A stretch of DNA of 64,000 nt, taken from Echinometra lucunter. Lineage: Eukaryota; Echinodermata; Echinoidea; Camarodonta; Echinometridae. The stretch lies in assembly GCA_029962745.1 (NCBI GenBank), contig CM057158.1, positions 4,838,815 to 4,902,814 of the forward strand, given 5' to 3'. The stretch's first letter is position 1, and each line of letters begins with the position of its first letter. Below are positions 11,601 through 22,979 of the stretch, piece after piece. The notes under the pieces were generated by a model. It ran no database searches. It had not been told where the DNA came from and was given only the letters and a program-made list of their open reading frames with translations. A program made the translations under genes and the position numbers.

Positions 11601-14433
11601 ATGATGCTTGCATTTCTGATTTATTACGTGAATCCGTTTGCATTCGCTGCCTGTCCTAGCAGTGAAAAAAGAAGACAAAAGACTTCACGCATGATCATCA
11701 AGAAAATGGAGTGGTGAGTACAAAACCTCACAAAATGATAACAGTCGATTAATAATGAAGTATGTTTTAATTAACATAATTCACCTTGAAGTTAACAACA
11801 GATTGATCAATGAGTGTTTTTAGTAACAAAATAGGGACGTTCTGAGGTCGAGACTTCAGCAAATTGCTGATCTCTGTCTAGCAGTGCCATGTCAGTTTCA
11901 ATAATATTTATGAATAGCTTTTATGGAAAAAAACGTGATTATCTAAGCGATGACAGCTATGCAGTGGTGTTTGACTAAATAACTTTATTAGATGAACAAA
12001 CGACCATAACATCAACACACAACACGCATACAGAGGGAGCGAGAGGAAGTGTGATGGGGTGAAGAGTTAATGGTTTGGATTTCCGAATGGGGTTGAGGAT
12101 AGGGTGGGGATGAGGAGGAGGGTGGGAGGGATGGGTTTTAACATGCAATAATTTATCGGTTATGCAGTGTTGTTTCACTAAATCTCTCCATCAGATGAAC
12201 AAACGACCATAACGAGGGAGGGAGAAGGAGCTTAGGGTGTAAAGTTTGGGATCCGGGAGGGATTGGGGATGGGGTGGAGTGGGGTAGTGATGGGCAATGA
12301 GGATGAGGAGGATGGGATAGGAGGAGTCTCTACACGAAAGTTTTCAGATCCCGCGTGACCATCTCCGCATCCATTCATGCGGATAATTGGTGCGAACAAT
12401 TGGTGAGAAGTTAAGAAACAAATGATTTTAAAAATCAAGGAAGTGCAATCAATATTTCAATTTAAGTTATCTCTGTCATCCCTGTTCATTTTTCCCGATT
12501 GAGGTGTCAAACGTAAGGGCAGAATATGAACTTTCTAGAAATGTGATTAGCTCTTTGAAATTCAAACATCGTTGGCCAAACGAATTTTGGGTTACCCAAC
12601 TTCACACTGTCTTTATCACTCATGCGTGAAATATATGAGTGACATCGCATGAAAGAAGAGGGTAAGCTGTACAAATATGTGCCACTTATTAAAGGAGAAT
12701 GCATCCCAGACATCAGTGTGCTTCCAGTGAATGAAGAAGAACAAGAAGAGTAACCAGTGAAAGTTTGAGCAAAATCGGACAATCTATTCAAGAGTTATGA
12801 ACTTTGAAAGTGTAAGTAAATCCTTATTATGGGATCCTTGAGTTGGCAACTTTGCCAGCATCTGTGATGTCATCGTGGACAACTCTCATTTTCACATTTT
12901 CTTCATTTTCAAGAAAAATAGAAATTCGTTTAGTTTATTGTTTGAGTATGACATGGCTACATCAATTCTGCAAACATTTTGGGAAGAAGAATATTGATTC
13001 CCAACTTGAAATTTCATATAAATCAGTTGTTTTTTTAATTTATGCACAGCATCAATGGAGAGTTGTCCACAGTGACATCACAGATGCTGGCAAAGTTGCC
13101 AACTTAAGGATCCTCATAATAAGAATTTACTGACACTTTCAAAATTCATAACTCTTGAACAATTTGTCCAATTTTGCTCAAATTTTCACTGTTCACTCTT
13201 CTTTGTCATCTCCATTCACTAAGAGCACACTGATGCCTGGGTTGCATTCTCCTTTAATCATAACTGTGATAAATCATAACTGTTATTAAGATATGATTAA
13301 ACATCGATGAATCTCGGTTTCGTTTATTCAGGGACACACTGTATAGTGAAAATTACATAATAACATCCTGCTTTTGATACTCGACACTATTAATAAGTAT
13401 TCACTGGGTCATGCTCTGTCACCTGTTATTATTGTTTCGCATAGGTAGATACCTTTCCATTTTGTATGATTTAAGTAGTAAAGATATAAAATAAGAGATT
13501 GTTGGTTTTACTAATTTTGAATCTCCTATATAAGGTACATGTATATAGTTTTCTTGGCTACCAACAGCAAACAATCTTTCACCAATAAAACAAGTATTAC
13601 CGTCTTTTCAAGAAATCAAACATAACCATCTCTCTTCCCAGCTGATTCCCAAAGTCCCATATATTTTGTACAGTTCCAAAACAAATGTTCAGTATAGTTT
13701 CAGTTTTTAAGTTACAAAAAGACCATACAGGCCTAATGGGGATTTTATTAGCTTCATTTTATACAATTTGTAATTCAAGTTCAAAACATTATTTAGTTAT
13801 ATTATCTCTTGAATTTACTATTGTGAAGGAAGTATGTTGTTATATTTATACTTCAAATAGAAGACTTAGCTTTATACAGATCCGTGCAAGTCAGTGTCGG
13901 GAACGGTATATAAGTGAAGACTCGTTGATAAAGCAATATTAAAACAAAAGCTACATGAAAACAGCAGAAAAAAAATGTTATGTCAGTTATGAGGTTCCGG
14001 AACCCCATAAATACAAAATGCATTAGCACTAACAATGAGTAAAGTAAAGCAATGGCAGATCTGAAAAGTTTCTATACCCCCCCCCCCACCTACATTCTAA
14101 ATTTGTTAGATTATAATGAGGGACAACTCCAAAATTAGATTAAGAAAATAGTATCAATAAGATTGATTTCTAAATCCTATTAGATTAAGATTTCTAATCA
14201 ATTTTTTGAGTTGTCCCTGATTTAAGTCTAAGAAATTTAGAGTGATAGCAGTCGGGTTCCTGGTTGGATGACTCACCTTACATGTAATATCATATACTAA
14301 GATGGCTGCTGCAGCTCCCCTGTAGTATAAAGGGGCAAGAGCTCTGAACTGATAGGAAAACAAAACATAACGAGTATAATTATTATCTATTCCTCTTTCA
14401 ACTGATGAAGTATTAAGACCCCCAAAGAAAGCA

Positions 14434-14478
<45 letters not shown>

Positions 14479-17400
14479 GTTTTAGTTTGTTTGCTTGTAG
14501 AGTTAAAATTTGTTATATCCCCTACAAGAGTATATAGATATACGCATTACTGCATTACGCTACACTGCATAAGATTATTGGTAATCGCATGTCTTGCATC
14601 CCAGCTTATATAAAGAATGTACAGACTGGAAAGCGATTAGAATGATATGTCACCTGATTCATACAAGATTAATGAACGTATAGGATGTTGAAGATGAAAA
14701 CAACTGTACTTAACGATTTATCTTTTTTCATTTATATTTCTCTCGTCAAGTACATGAAGTAGAAAGTGGAAAGTGTTTGATGGACAGTAGGCATGGTAGG
14801 TGGACAGTGCATATCAAAGTGGTTTCATAAACTTACCCTTTCTTTTCCCGCAGTGTCCCAAATGAAAAATGTGTACTCTCGATCGCCGTCTGCCATGTGT
14901 TTAGTCGTGAATGTTGCACTGCAGTGTAATGGAAAGTTGCACCATGACAAGGAAAAAGATGTATGTAAAGGAATAAGAAAACAAATTTTAAAAAATCAAA
15001 CTTCGCATCAACATTAGTTTGAAAGAAAGACAGACTCGAGAAGAAGAATGGAACAAAATTAATGGGAATTTATTTCAAGGTGCATCTACATTGCCATTTA
15101 GAATGTTTCACTTCAAATTAAATCAACTTTACGGGGATTTTTAAAAACAGGAAGTTGATCACGAGAAACTCCATTAAACAGTTTATGAATATACTGTAGA
15201 TGCATCTATATAATGAAATCACCTATCATGTGACAAAGTCTATCCATGATTATATTGGCACATGTTTACAGCTGTTTTTCATCTAATTTCTTCAAATTTG
15301 CAATAAACTTGCTTCTCAATAACATGGCTGCGTAGGAAATTGTGTTTGAGTATGTTGACGTGTAACGACATGATTATTCAATCAAGAAATCACTTGGTAA
15401 AAACAGAACATAAAACTGCCATAAACCAGTCAATACAAGAATTTTCATCTACATATTGTGTCAGATATTTTTTAAACATTCAGAAAGATTTATGAGCAGA
15501 CTGCTTTTTCACATTTGAAAGTATCTTATATAGTTTATGAATATTTTTTTTCCAGTTCATCATACCAGACTATTATTATGTATTCATCTTAAATCCTATA
15601 TAAATTATAAAGAAAACTGCTAGAAGTGTTTATTTGTAATCCATTGTGGCCAATTTTATTTTCTCTACTCAGATTGTCGACGCTCCCTGACGCATGGGGG
15701 GGGGGGCACTAGCGAAAAGGGGCACTTTGAGGGGGAAAAAGTGGCACTTACAAAAGTTGAACACAAGAAGGAAAATACCCTTACATTATATTTAACACAC
15801 TTTTAAGGTGCAGTTTGACATATTGTTTTTATCTTTACATGATAATAACTACTTTGGAATATTATTGTATATTGCTCTGTCTTACTCAATTGCGAGCGAG
15901 CGAAGCGAGTGAGCAAAAAATGCTAAGTATTTCTGCTGAAGGGCATGGTATATGCAGTATATTTCGAGTGACCTATAATGACAAAAGCTACCGGAAATTC
16001 ATTTTATGGGTGTTCCATAATCATCATTGTAAATTTCTTCCATTTACTCTGTATGTAGTGACCAAGCTATAATGTTTTCAATGCATTTGTGAGGTCTCAT
16101 AGCTATCAATCATTTTTTTTATTAGAGAAAATATTCAAATTGAATGGGGATTTAAGCACAATACCATCAGGAACTTATGAGAACAGATAAGATTTTATGG
16201 TTACAACACACTTGAAGTGCCTTGCGTGAGATATCATATCAAGTGCGAGCGAGCGTAGCGAGCGAGCTTTGGAAAGAAAAAATAGAAAAATACCCCCCCC
16301 CCCAATTTAGGGGCACCATTTCTTCTAATTAAAGTTGTGGGAGGCACTTGCTCGAATGGAAAAGGGACACTACCAGAAAACAAAAAGGGCGCTAATTGCC
16401 CTTATACTAGAAAGGAAAAGGGCACTTATTAGAAGTAAATGAGGGCATGTATCAGATTTCAAATGGGGCGCTTATCAGAGGTGAAAAGGGGCACTCTGCA
16501 GAAGAGAAATTGCACTGTGAAAAACGAAAAAAGGTAGTCAAAGGGGCATAATAATCACATTTTAATGGGGGCATTCATTTGAAGTTAAGGCATAAAAGAG
16601 TGCATTTCTATGGATTTTAAGAAGGGTAACTTAGCCTATCTGAAATGAAAAAGGGCACTTATATAGAAGGCGAAAGGGCACTTATCAACAAAGAAAATGG
16701 GCCCTTCTAAGATAAAGGAAGGGCATTGAACAGGTTTGAAAGGAAGGGCATTTTCTTGGGTAAAAAGGGGCACTTTTTGGGTGCTTCGGAAAGTGGGGGA
16801 GCATTTTTTTGTGCCCCACTGCCCCCCCCCCGGAGCGCCGCCTCTGCCCTGGCGTCATCTTCGTCAGGAGAAATGATAGCACTGTAAACTGTTTGTATCA
16901 TTTCTCCTGACGAAAACGCCTGCAGGAAGCGTTGAAAATGTGAGTATAGAGAAAGTAAAATTGGCCACAATGCATTACAAACGTTCCTAGCAGTTTTCTT
17001 TCGATTGTTTGAGCCGATAATACCCTTACCCAATAGTTGCTTGATATTTATCATTAAATTGATCACTCTGTAATCTACCAGCGATGCTTGATTTCCCAAC
17101 GTTCAGCTCCTGTAAAAAATAAATAAATAAATAAAAAATCTTGAGATAAAAAATGGCAAAAACCCAACAAAACATAATGTATTTACATTTTTCATGAAAA
17201 TGAGTTTGAGTCAAAAACTTGTCGAGAATTCTAAAAGGCTATAAAATGAAATATGCTCGGAAAGTTTGGGATCCTTCCCCCTGCCTCGTTTTTACGAGTC
17301 AAAATCAAACTAAGATGTCGCTCTCAGAACAGCAGCACCGACAACAACAACAACAACACCAGAAGCAGTAGCAGCAAAAAAACTTATCATTTGGTCAGAA

Positions 17401-17806
17401 TTTTACTTTAAAAATGATTTGTGCGAGTCACAAGAAATTGATCATACTATAGTATGATCAATTGCTTAATTCTGTCAGACATTACGGTCCACGCTTGTGG
17501 AATGATATTTCAGACAACATCAGAAGTTCTTCTACAATTAGCTCCTTTAAGTCTAAGTTTAAAAAATTGTATATCGTTTCCTATGCAGATTGACCTTGAT
17601 ATATTTGATAGACATTACCATTACCCCTCTCCCCCGTATATGTTTGCTGGTGGTTTGCATGTTGGTGAATTGAATGACGTGTATCTATTTTTTTTACTAC
17701 TTTACTTTACCTTACTTTCTTTGTTATGTGTATATTATAGGGAGCTACACCTTACATGTTTTCAACTTTTTTAGTAGTTTCCTTTTCTTCAATCCTTTAT
17801 GTTATG

Positions 17807-17846
<40 letters not shown>

Positions 17847-18110
17847 AGTGTGTGTGTGCGCGTGTGTGTGTGTACATTTTACACTGTAAATACTACTGCC
17901 ATTTTTTTTTTAATTTTATGATTGAAAGAATAAAATCGAACTTGAACTTAAACTAGTACTGATGTTCGCATCCATTGCTAATGGTCCTGATTGTTCGTTT
18001 CAAGAAAATTGATAAATATACATAACTGAAATTTATTCATCAAAGCATACAGTGAGAGAAAACAAGTAGCTTACCCCCAGAAGAACAATTTTCGCTCCTT
18101 CTTCGTCCAT
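5174..18110 (-). CDS. Rab-family small GTPase (Rab5/Rab22-like), five of its exons; 3' end missing
   Basis: Coding exons on the minus strand are 18110-18075, 17109-17030, 14918-14837, 14348-14277 and 5393-5174. All have GT/AG borders and phases that join into one frame of 163 codons plus one base. Visible GTPase motifs: P-loop GELNVGKS (residues 12-19), switch I Thr37, WDTAG (59-63), NKCD (118-121) and SAK (149-151). The stretch ELRKHGPPD before NKCD resembles Rab22/Rab31, so a role in endosome traffic is the best guess. By family knowledge, the protein would cycle between GDP and GTP on membranes. Residue 64, the usual catalytic Gln of WDTAGQE, is Lys. The last exon, expected to carry a C-terminal Cys motif for prenylation, was not found between 1 and 5173. 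A divergent Rab5 or Rab21 relative is the alternative. Confidence 0.9.
5621..5700. repeat. GA microsatellite
   Basis: Almost pure gaga with a few gggag interruptions. Confidence 0.97.
5780..6060. repeat. Direct duplication of an acagtgtgtcccag-type unit
   Basis: Two copies of a unit of about 150 bp starting atacaaatacagtgtgtccc and continuing aaacgaaaccgagatgtatc. A partial inverted copy (aatctcggtttcgtttattc ... gggacacactgta) is at about 13311-13342. The acagtgtgtccc ends look like transposon termini. Confidence 0.75.
6177..6560. mobile_element. Truncated copy of the CRE-rich MITE
   Basis: Begins ccctgatagcagacgtacg, matching the left end of the complete element at 10533, and contains at least five TGACGT/ACGTCA motifs. 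No right terminal repeat was seen. Confidence 0.75.
7030..7770. repeat. Tandem repeat, about 195-bp unit with 390-bp higher-order period
   Basis: caaacatc(t/c)tatgtgcatc recurs at 7031 and 7421 (period 390). The shorter motif tttcaagattt(c)aaagctgaaaag recurs near 7167, 7361, 7557 and 7725. Open frames here are repeats of the same short peptide, not a gene. Confidence 0.85.
8360..9470. repeat. Recurrent GGAGGACG / long-G-run module
   Basis: The text tgcattttaggaggacg or tttcattttaggaggacg occurs near 8370, 9033 and 9253. Each is near a long G-run and an aaatttcccggtaa segment. It is an unnamed dispersed repeat in several local copies. Confidence 0.65.
8402..8897. mobile_element. MITE with GGCGTAAATCC-type inverted ends
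   Basis: Left end ggcgtaaatcc (8402), right end gaatttacgcc (to 8897). Inside are cgagcgaagcgagc motifs each followed by aaaataaccactttt. A second copy with the same ends is at 62935-63290. Confidence 0.7.
9625..9850. repeat. Polypyrimidine (C/T) tract
   Basis: About 225 bp almost purely C and T on the plus strand. Long Lys/Glu/Arg or Ser/Phe/Pro open frames across it are artefacts of composition. Confidence 0.9.
10533..11487. mobile_element. 955-bp MITE packed with TGACGT/ACGTCA motifs
   Basis: Terminal inverted repeats ccctgatagcaga (10533) and tctgctatcaggg (ending 11487) match over 13 bp. Between them I count at least 13 TGACGT or ACGTCA hexamers, the core of the CREB/ATF site. No transposase frame is present, so the element is nonautonomous. 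A truncated relative lies at 6177. A clear target duplication was not identified. Confidence 0.82.
12688..13258. mobile_element. Large foldback element, 200-bp inverted arms
   Basis: The left arm (12688-12887, attaaaggagaatgcatccc onward) is matched by the reverse complement of 13059-13258 with scattered mismatches. The spacer is about 170 bp. Transcribed as part of the Rab intron it would form a long hairpin. Confidence 0.88.
14277..14348 (-). CDS. Rab exon 4 (FRALAPLYYRG ... VYDIT)
   Basis: 72 nt, both ends phase 0, acceptor ctatcag and donor gtgagt. An alternative donor four bases earlier would break the frame into exon 5. Ending at AAG gives DIT plus ten residues to the next Trp, the same spacing as in Rab22. 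Confidence 0.9.
14349..14836 (-). other. Rab intron 3 with GTT microsatellite
   Basis: Short intron. The only notable content is a (GTT)n run at about 14431-14477. Confidence 0.85.
14837..14918 (-). CDS. Rab exon 3 (switch II, WDTAGKER)
   Basis: Starts one base before the GCA of ATFTTKHM after a ctgcag acceptor and ends AGG before gtaagt (phase 0). The codon series TGG GAC ACT GCG GGA AAA GAA gives WDTAGKE, so the usual Gln codon is AAA (Lys). Confidence 0.9.
15690..16800. repeat. Degenerate GGGCACTTAT minisatellite
   Basis: gggcacttat/gggcactt recurs many times, dense from 16310 to 16790, with aga or aaa spacers. Confidence 0.7.
16860..16914. repeat. Perfect 19-bp inverted repeat with 17-nt loop
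   Basis: Arms ttcgtcaggagaaatgata (16860-16878) and tatcatttctcctgacgaa (16896-16914) are exact reverse complements. Confidence 0.95.
17030..17109 (-). CDS. Rab exon 2 (P-loop and switch I)
   Basis: Begins ELNVGKSSI after a tttttacag acceptor and ends ...QATI plus GG before gtaagg (phase 2). It carries the nucleotide-binding loop and the switch I Thr. Length is 80 nt. Confidence 0.9.
17110..18074 (-). other. Rab intron 1, contains a LINE 3' end
   Basis: Contains the LINE fragment described separately and a TG microsatellite (about 17819-17872). Nothing else was recognised. Confidence 0.8.
17440..17957 (+). mobile_element. LINE (CR1/L2-like) 3' end
   Basis: The plus strand reads YGPRLWNDISDNIRSSSTIS then SFKSKFKKLYI and a stop, a typical non-LTR polymerase C-terminus. 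About 400 bp of 3' UTR follow, ending aataaaatcgaacttgaact. The short TTGAAC-type tail is characteristic of CR1/L2-type LINEs. Opposite orientation to the Rab gene. Confidence 0.8.
18075..18110 (-). CDS. Rab exon 1 (start codon, 12 codons)
   Basis: Reads MDEEGAKIVLLG and ends at GGG followed by gtaagc (phase 0). This ATG is chosen because the peptide runs straight into the P-loop of exon 2 and a short acidic N-terminus is normal for Rabs. A longer open frame in another phase covers the same bases but makes no sense as a Rab. Confidence 0.88.
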
Positions 18111-19498
18111 TCTGCTTCAGATTTGAAAAGAGCGCTAATGAAATATTCCAAACGAGCTAACATTCTCACAACATAATAATGACGGAAGACTAAAAAATAT
18201 GACTGTTGCCACAATGAAGTGAAACAGACTGTCATGAATATCCTAGAGCCTGTGGCCAAACTATTCCAGGTTGTATTTATATGGTATGATATCGAGTAGG
18301 CTTTTTCATATGCAAGTATATTGGCATATAGCCCAGTAACAGTATTCATGCATGTAGATTTATCCCTATTATTCTTGGTGTGCCTTTCACAACAGCTTTC
18401 AACTTTCAGTTTTGATTCAAGATAATAATTGACGAGACATAATTACCTTAAAGATCAAGTAACTGTTGACGATTTCGTCTTTAAAAATCCTTGGTTCTTA
18501 AGATGGAGGAGGGGACCACGCTTCCTCCTCCCCCCTCCCCCACACGATTTAGCAACCCTTGACAGGGGTAAAAAGGCGCCTGAGAAACCAAGAAAGCCGA
18601 CGAGGATCAAGATTTTTTTACTTTGCTTTCTTTTTTCTTCTTATCAGAAAACCGCAGATTTGCCCCCCCCCCCCCCCCCCCCCATGTTTCACGACATATT
18701 TTCGCCTATAAGGTGACAGCAATAAGCATTCGTAATTATATCGCATGTCCACACTAAACATAGCTGGGCTGCGGATAAGAAGACCCATTCAATTGGGAAA
18801 AAAAATGAATAACGTGGAAATGGTGATAAAGTTACAAGAGGGAGTGCAAGTTTGAGCGAAACGCCTGCATGGGACATTAAAGGAAGGAAGAAAAAGAAAA
18901 GAAGATAACGACGGAAAAGGAAGGTGGAAAAGATACTTTAACCATAGGATTCCATGCACTTTGAGATCCAACAGACCAGAAGGTAATAAACGATGAAAGG
19001 TAAGAGAGAGATAGAAGGGGAAAGGATTTTGAAAGTGTTCATGGTGGTAGAGTGACACTAGAAAGAGGAAGAGGCAAGTGTGATCATGAACATTAAAACA
19101 AAAAACCAAAACTTACATCACAATAAAAACTGAAATGGGGAAGACAGATAAATAATTGGGTAATCATACACTATGTTACGAAAAGAAGCACAGTGAAGAT
19201 AAAATATAGATCCATTTTGAATTAAATCGTTTTCTTAACAAGAGATCTTTAACACGTTAAAGATGTTCAGGTTATGGTAATGAAGTATCAGGTTGAACAC
19301 ATTTCAATACGCCACCTGAACTAAGAACCGCTTTTTTTTTTTTTTTTTTTTTTTTGGGTTTGGTTTCCTTGCCATGCAGCTAAGAGCTACTTCCATCCCA
19401 TATCATACATATGCCTAGATAGGAAATCATCAATCATAGCATCATGTTTGTTCACATCAGGCAAAGTGTAAGGTTCCTTTAAATCCCATTTTCACACA

Positions 19499-19601
19499 CA
19501 CTCTAAAAAAAAGGTTGGCTAGTTATCACTGGGTTGATTACTATATGAACGGACCAACTGTTGGTTCATGAGTGATCTTTAAACAACCTTTTTTAAGAGT
19601 G
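19499..19601. mobile_element. Short MITE with CACTCTAAAAA ends
   Basis: Starts cactctaaaaaaaaggttg and ends caaccttttttaagagtg, inverted over about 18 bp. Shares its terminal CACTCTAAAAA with the element at 60189-60405. Confidence 0.75.
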
Positions 19602-19787
19602 CACTGCGTGACAGAATCATATAAGCAATGGTATCTTTTGACAGCAAAATCTTCTAATGAATGTTTTGAGTTTTGAGTTTTGCTTCTAGTTCAAAGAATA
19701 CAAGCAGCCTTTGTCATGGAAAAAGAAGAAAGCTGGAAAACAAAATGCAAATGTGAGAAAAGTCTCTGAGTGGGTAAAGGGTTTGGA

Positions 19788-20287
19788 NNNNNNNNNNNNN
19801 NNNNNNNNNNNNNNNNNNNNNNNNNNNNNNNNNNNNNNNNNNNNNNNNNNNNNNNNNNNNNNNNNNNNNNNNNNNNNNNNNNNNNNNNNNNNNNNNNNNN
19901 NNNNNNNNNNNNNNNNNNNNNNNNNNNNNNNNNNNNNNNNNNNNNNNNNNNNNNNNNNNNNNNNNNNNNNNNNNNNNNNNNNNNNNNNNNNNNNNNNNNN
20001 NNNNNNNNNNNNNNNNNNNNNNNNNNNNNNNNNNNNNNNNNNNNNNNNNNNNNNNNNNNNNNNNNNNNNNNNNNNNNNNNNNNNNNNNNNNNNNNNNNNN
20101 NNNNNNNNNNNNNNNNNNNNNNNNNNNNNNNNNNNNNNNNNNNNNNNNNNNNNNNNNNNNNNNNNNNNNNNNNNNNNNNNNNNNNNNNNNNNNNNNNNNN
20201 NNNNNNNNNNNNNNNNNNNNNNNNNNNNNNNNNNNNNNNNNNNNNNNNNNNNNNNNNNNNNNNNNNNNNNNNNNNNNNNNNNNNNNN
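19788..20287. other. Assembly gap (500 N)
   Basis: Exactly 500 unknown bases, a round placeholder length, so the true distance is unknown. Open frames running through it are meaningless. Confidence 0.99.
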
Positions 20288-22979
20288 TTGGATTTATTTG
20301 CAGATGAATCATAATACAGTACAAAGTACATTCAAAATGAGCAGCATACTTCAGGAAACATACCTACAAAATGAAATGCACAATCTTGAATGTTCCAATC
20401 AATAAATGGTCAGATCTTATTTTGATAGAGTATGTATCTCAAAATAAACTTCCAAAACATAGAAAATGAATCTTGTTGTTTTCCTATTAAGTAACTTCAC
20501 AGAAGATGGATGAAAACATGATTACTTTGAAGGTGATAAAACTTGTGGTTGTAAACCGAAGCCCTTTCTCATGGACAGTTGTAATTAATTCAAATTAATT
20601 ACAACTTGCTATCAGTCACAAATCAGTATGAAAGAGAAAGAAGTTGTAAGTCTGTGACGGACTGGAGGAGTTGCTGCCAATCTGAATTAATTTATAGGAC
20701 AGGGCCTGGGCTCTCAAATACACACATGCATGTACTTATATCCAGCAAAGCACTTGAAGTGTGAAAATAAATTGTTATGTCATATCATATTAAGTGTCAA
20801 GGATGTATGCACCTCTGAATATACAACTACAATAACAAAATAATACTTATGTCCCATTGTCCACTTGAGAGAACAGTGCATCTAGTCTTGGTGAAACTTA
20901 AATTCCATAGGTACTTATTCTCATTTCGGATGAAAAAAAAAAAAAAAAAAAAATCTTGTTCCATTCATTAGATGAAAATGATGAATAATGTAAATTACTA
21001 TTAGAGTCTTATCTTTTCTCATTATATTCAATTTACAAACACAAGTACCATGATTCATTTGCAATTCTGAGTGGTAACTGTGGCAGGAGGCAGTGAAAAA
21101 AAAGCCCAGAAGAGTGAGAGGGCTATGAAGTCCCAGAACAGTTAAAATAAGCCCTGTAAAAGAAATTTTCATTCATTAATTGAAGAGGCATAACCAACCA
21201 AGTGACAACAGTATGATTTAAAGTTTCCTCATTTACGAGTTTTCAGCATTACACTAATAGGAGCATCTTTTGGGGTAGCAAGTGGATTAATGTTCCACTC
21301 GTCATAGCTTTTAGTGTTTTAAGAATGAAAGTAACATTTTCAAAATAAATAATTTTATACCACAGAATTCAGCAAAAGAAAGAAATCAAAAGACAACAGA
21401 AAATCAGAAGAAAGAAAAGAATCATTGTTCTACTTAATTTTTTTTTTGCATAGAAAAGTAGTGCAAAGCAAAAGAAATGAACATACAAAAAAAAAAAAAA
21501 CCAGGAAAGTAATCATTCATCTACATCAACAAAGTCTGCCTATCTATACAATCACAAATATCATTCTTAAGTTAAATCTACTCAAGTGCTGCTGTAAAAA
21601 AAAAAAATGGGGGTAGGGGTTGATAAACTATAACTTAATGCAGATAAAGCATGCAACAGATATATGTACAAATGACAAAATACTGTGACAATGTACTGCT
21701 GACAACAGAAAATGCTGGTCATTAAAAAAAGAAAAGAAATCAAGTACATATCCTTTTAAAACCACTCAGATTACAAAGACATGTAAATGTATCATTCTAT
21801 TTCATAATCAATATGCAAGTAGTTATTTGCTTTTGTTGTTACAATAGTTCATTTAACACAAAGTACTAATCAATGCTAGGTTATAATATTCACAATGACT
21901 AAAAACTATAATTTATTACTGAATTTATAATGGAAGAACTTGTCATCTAAAATGATAACTACATGTACACACTGCAATTTATTTGTAATCACTTCATTCC
22001 TACATCATTCACCTACTGTTCTCTGCTCTTAAACAACAATCATATACAGTATTTACAATATCAAGACAAGAAAACATCAGTAATTCAAACATCATGGTTG
22101 AGGAATGAATGAGAAATCTTCTTTCCCCTAGACACACAAATCGATACAAACACTGTAATTTGGGCTTCCCTGCATTAATTACCTATCCAAGTAATTAAAG
22201 GGCTGGTCAAAGCTATTTTGTCCCATTTGTTACTGATCAGTAACCACATTTAAGATTTTCATACATCTAACTGTTTCGCCATGACAGCCTAGCTACGCAT
22301 AGTTTGGACAAAATATCAAACATTTTCGTGTTAATTTGTCACGTCAGCCCATAACGCCCCTAAACGTATTGTGAGCAGAAAGCCCTTAAAAATAGGGTGC
22401 ATTTTGAAGCTCTACTAATGGAAATCCAGTTGGTTGGTTGGTTGATTTGTTGGTTAGTTTTGGGGTTTGAGTTGCTTATCATTACTAAATTAGAATATTT
22501 GCACCAGTTGTGACACTCTATTGTTTTAGAGTTACTGTTACCTTCCTTATGGATAGGCTTTGAAGCAATAATGAAGTATTTTACGATAAATTTTTCTTTC
22601 TTCGATTGAAGAGAGAATGCCTTTTGCATCACGTAAGGGCGTTTCTGCTGATGTGACTATCACTTCAATAAAAAACATCATGCATACCTAGTATGAGTTG
22701 GATCCTGCTTGAGGATGCCTTGAAACAATGAAATGTTCAACAGCATGTCCATGATTTTGGTTTGAATAATTCATGGCAGTGTCAAGTTCGAAATATCTTG
22801 ATTAGTAAAGATTTTTACATATTTTACACGATGCATGATCATGTTTTTATGCTCAGAAAATGCATAATGTAGGCCACAGTATCTGCACAGGACAAAAAAT
22901 CAAAGTGTATCATCACCAAAAGAGATTTTGTCTATGTTGAGAGTCCATGTCACTACACTATATTCCAAATATGAGTTCA

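Larger units (their letters stand above)
5394..14276 (-). other. Rab intron 4, 8.9 kb, filled with repeats
   Basis: No coding exon is recognised. Contents in order: GA microsatellite (about 5621-5700), duplicated tcccag-aaac unit (5780-6060), truncated CRE-rich element (6177-about 6560), roughly 195-bp tandem repeats (7030-7770), GGCGTAAATCC MITE (8402-8897), GGAGGACG modules (8360-9470), polypyrimidine tract (9625-9850), complete CRE-rich element (10533-11487) and a 200-bp-arm foldback (12688-13258). Confidence 0.85.
14919..17029 (-). other. Rab intron 2 with degenerate GGGCACTT minisatellite
   Basis: 15690-16800 contains repeated aaaaggggcactta-like units of about 25-40 bp in various states of decay, with two gcgagcgaagcgag-type motifs (15893, 16242). 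A perfect hairpin lies at 16860-16914. No exon was seen. Confidence 0.8.

Noticed and set aside
17454..17774. 106-codon plus-strand gene
   Set aside because: Wrong frame over a LINE 3' end; the LINE frame gives a recognisable polymerase tail instead.
19686..20405. Open frames of about 200 codons through the N stretch
   Set aside because: They consist of unknown bases; only a few real codons at each end.
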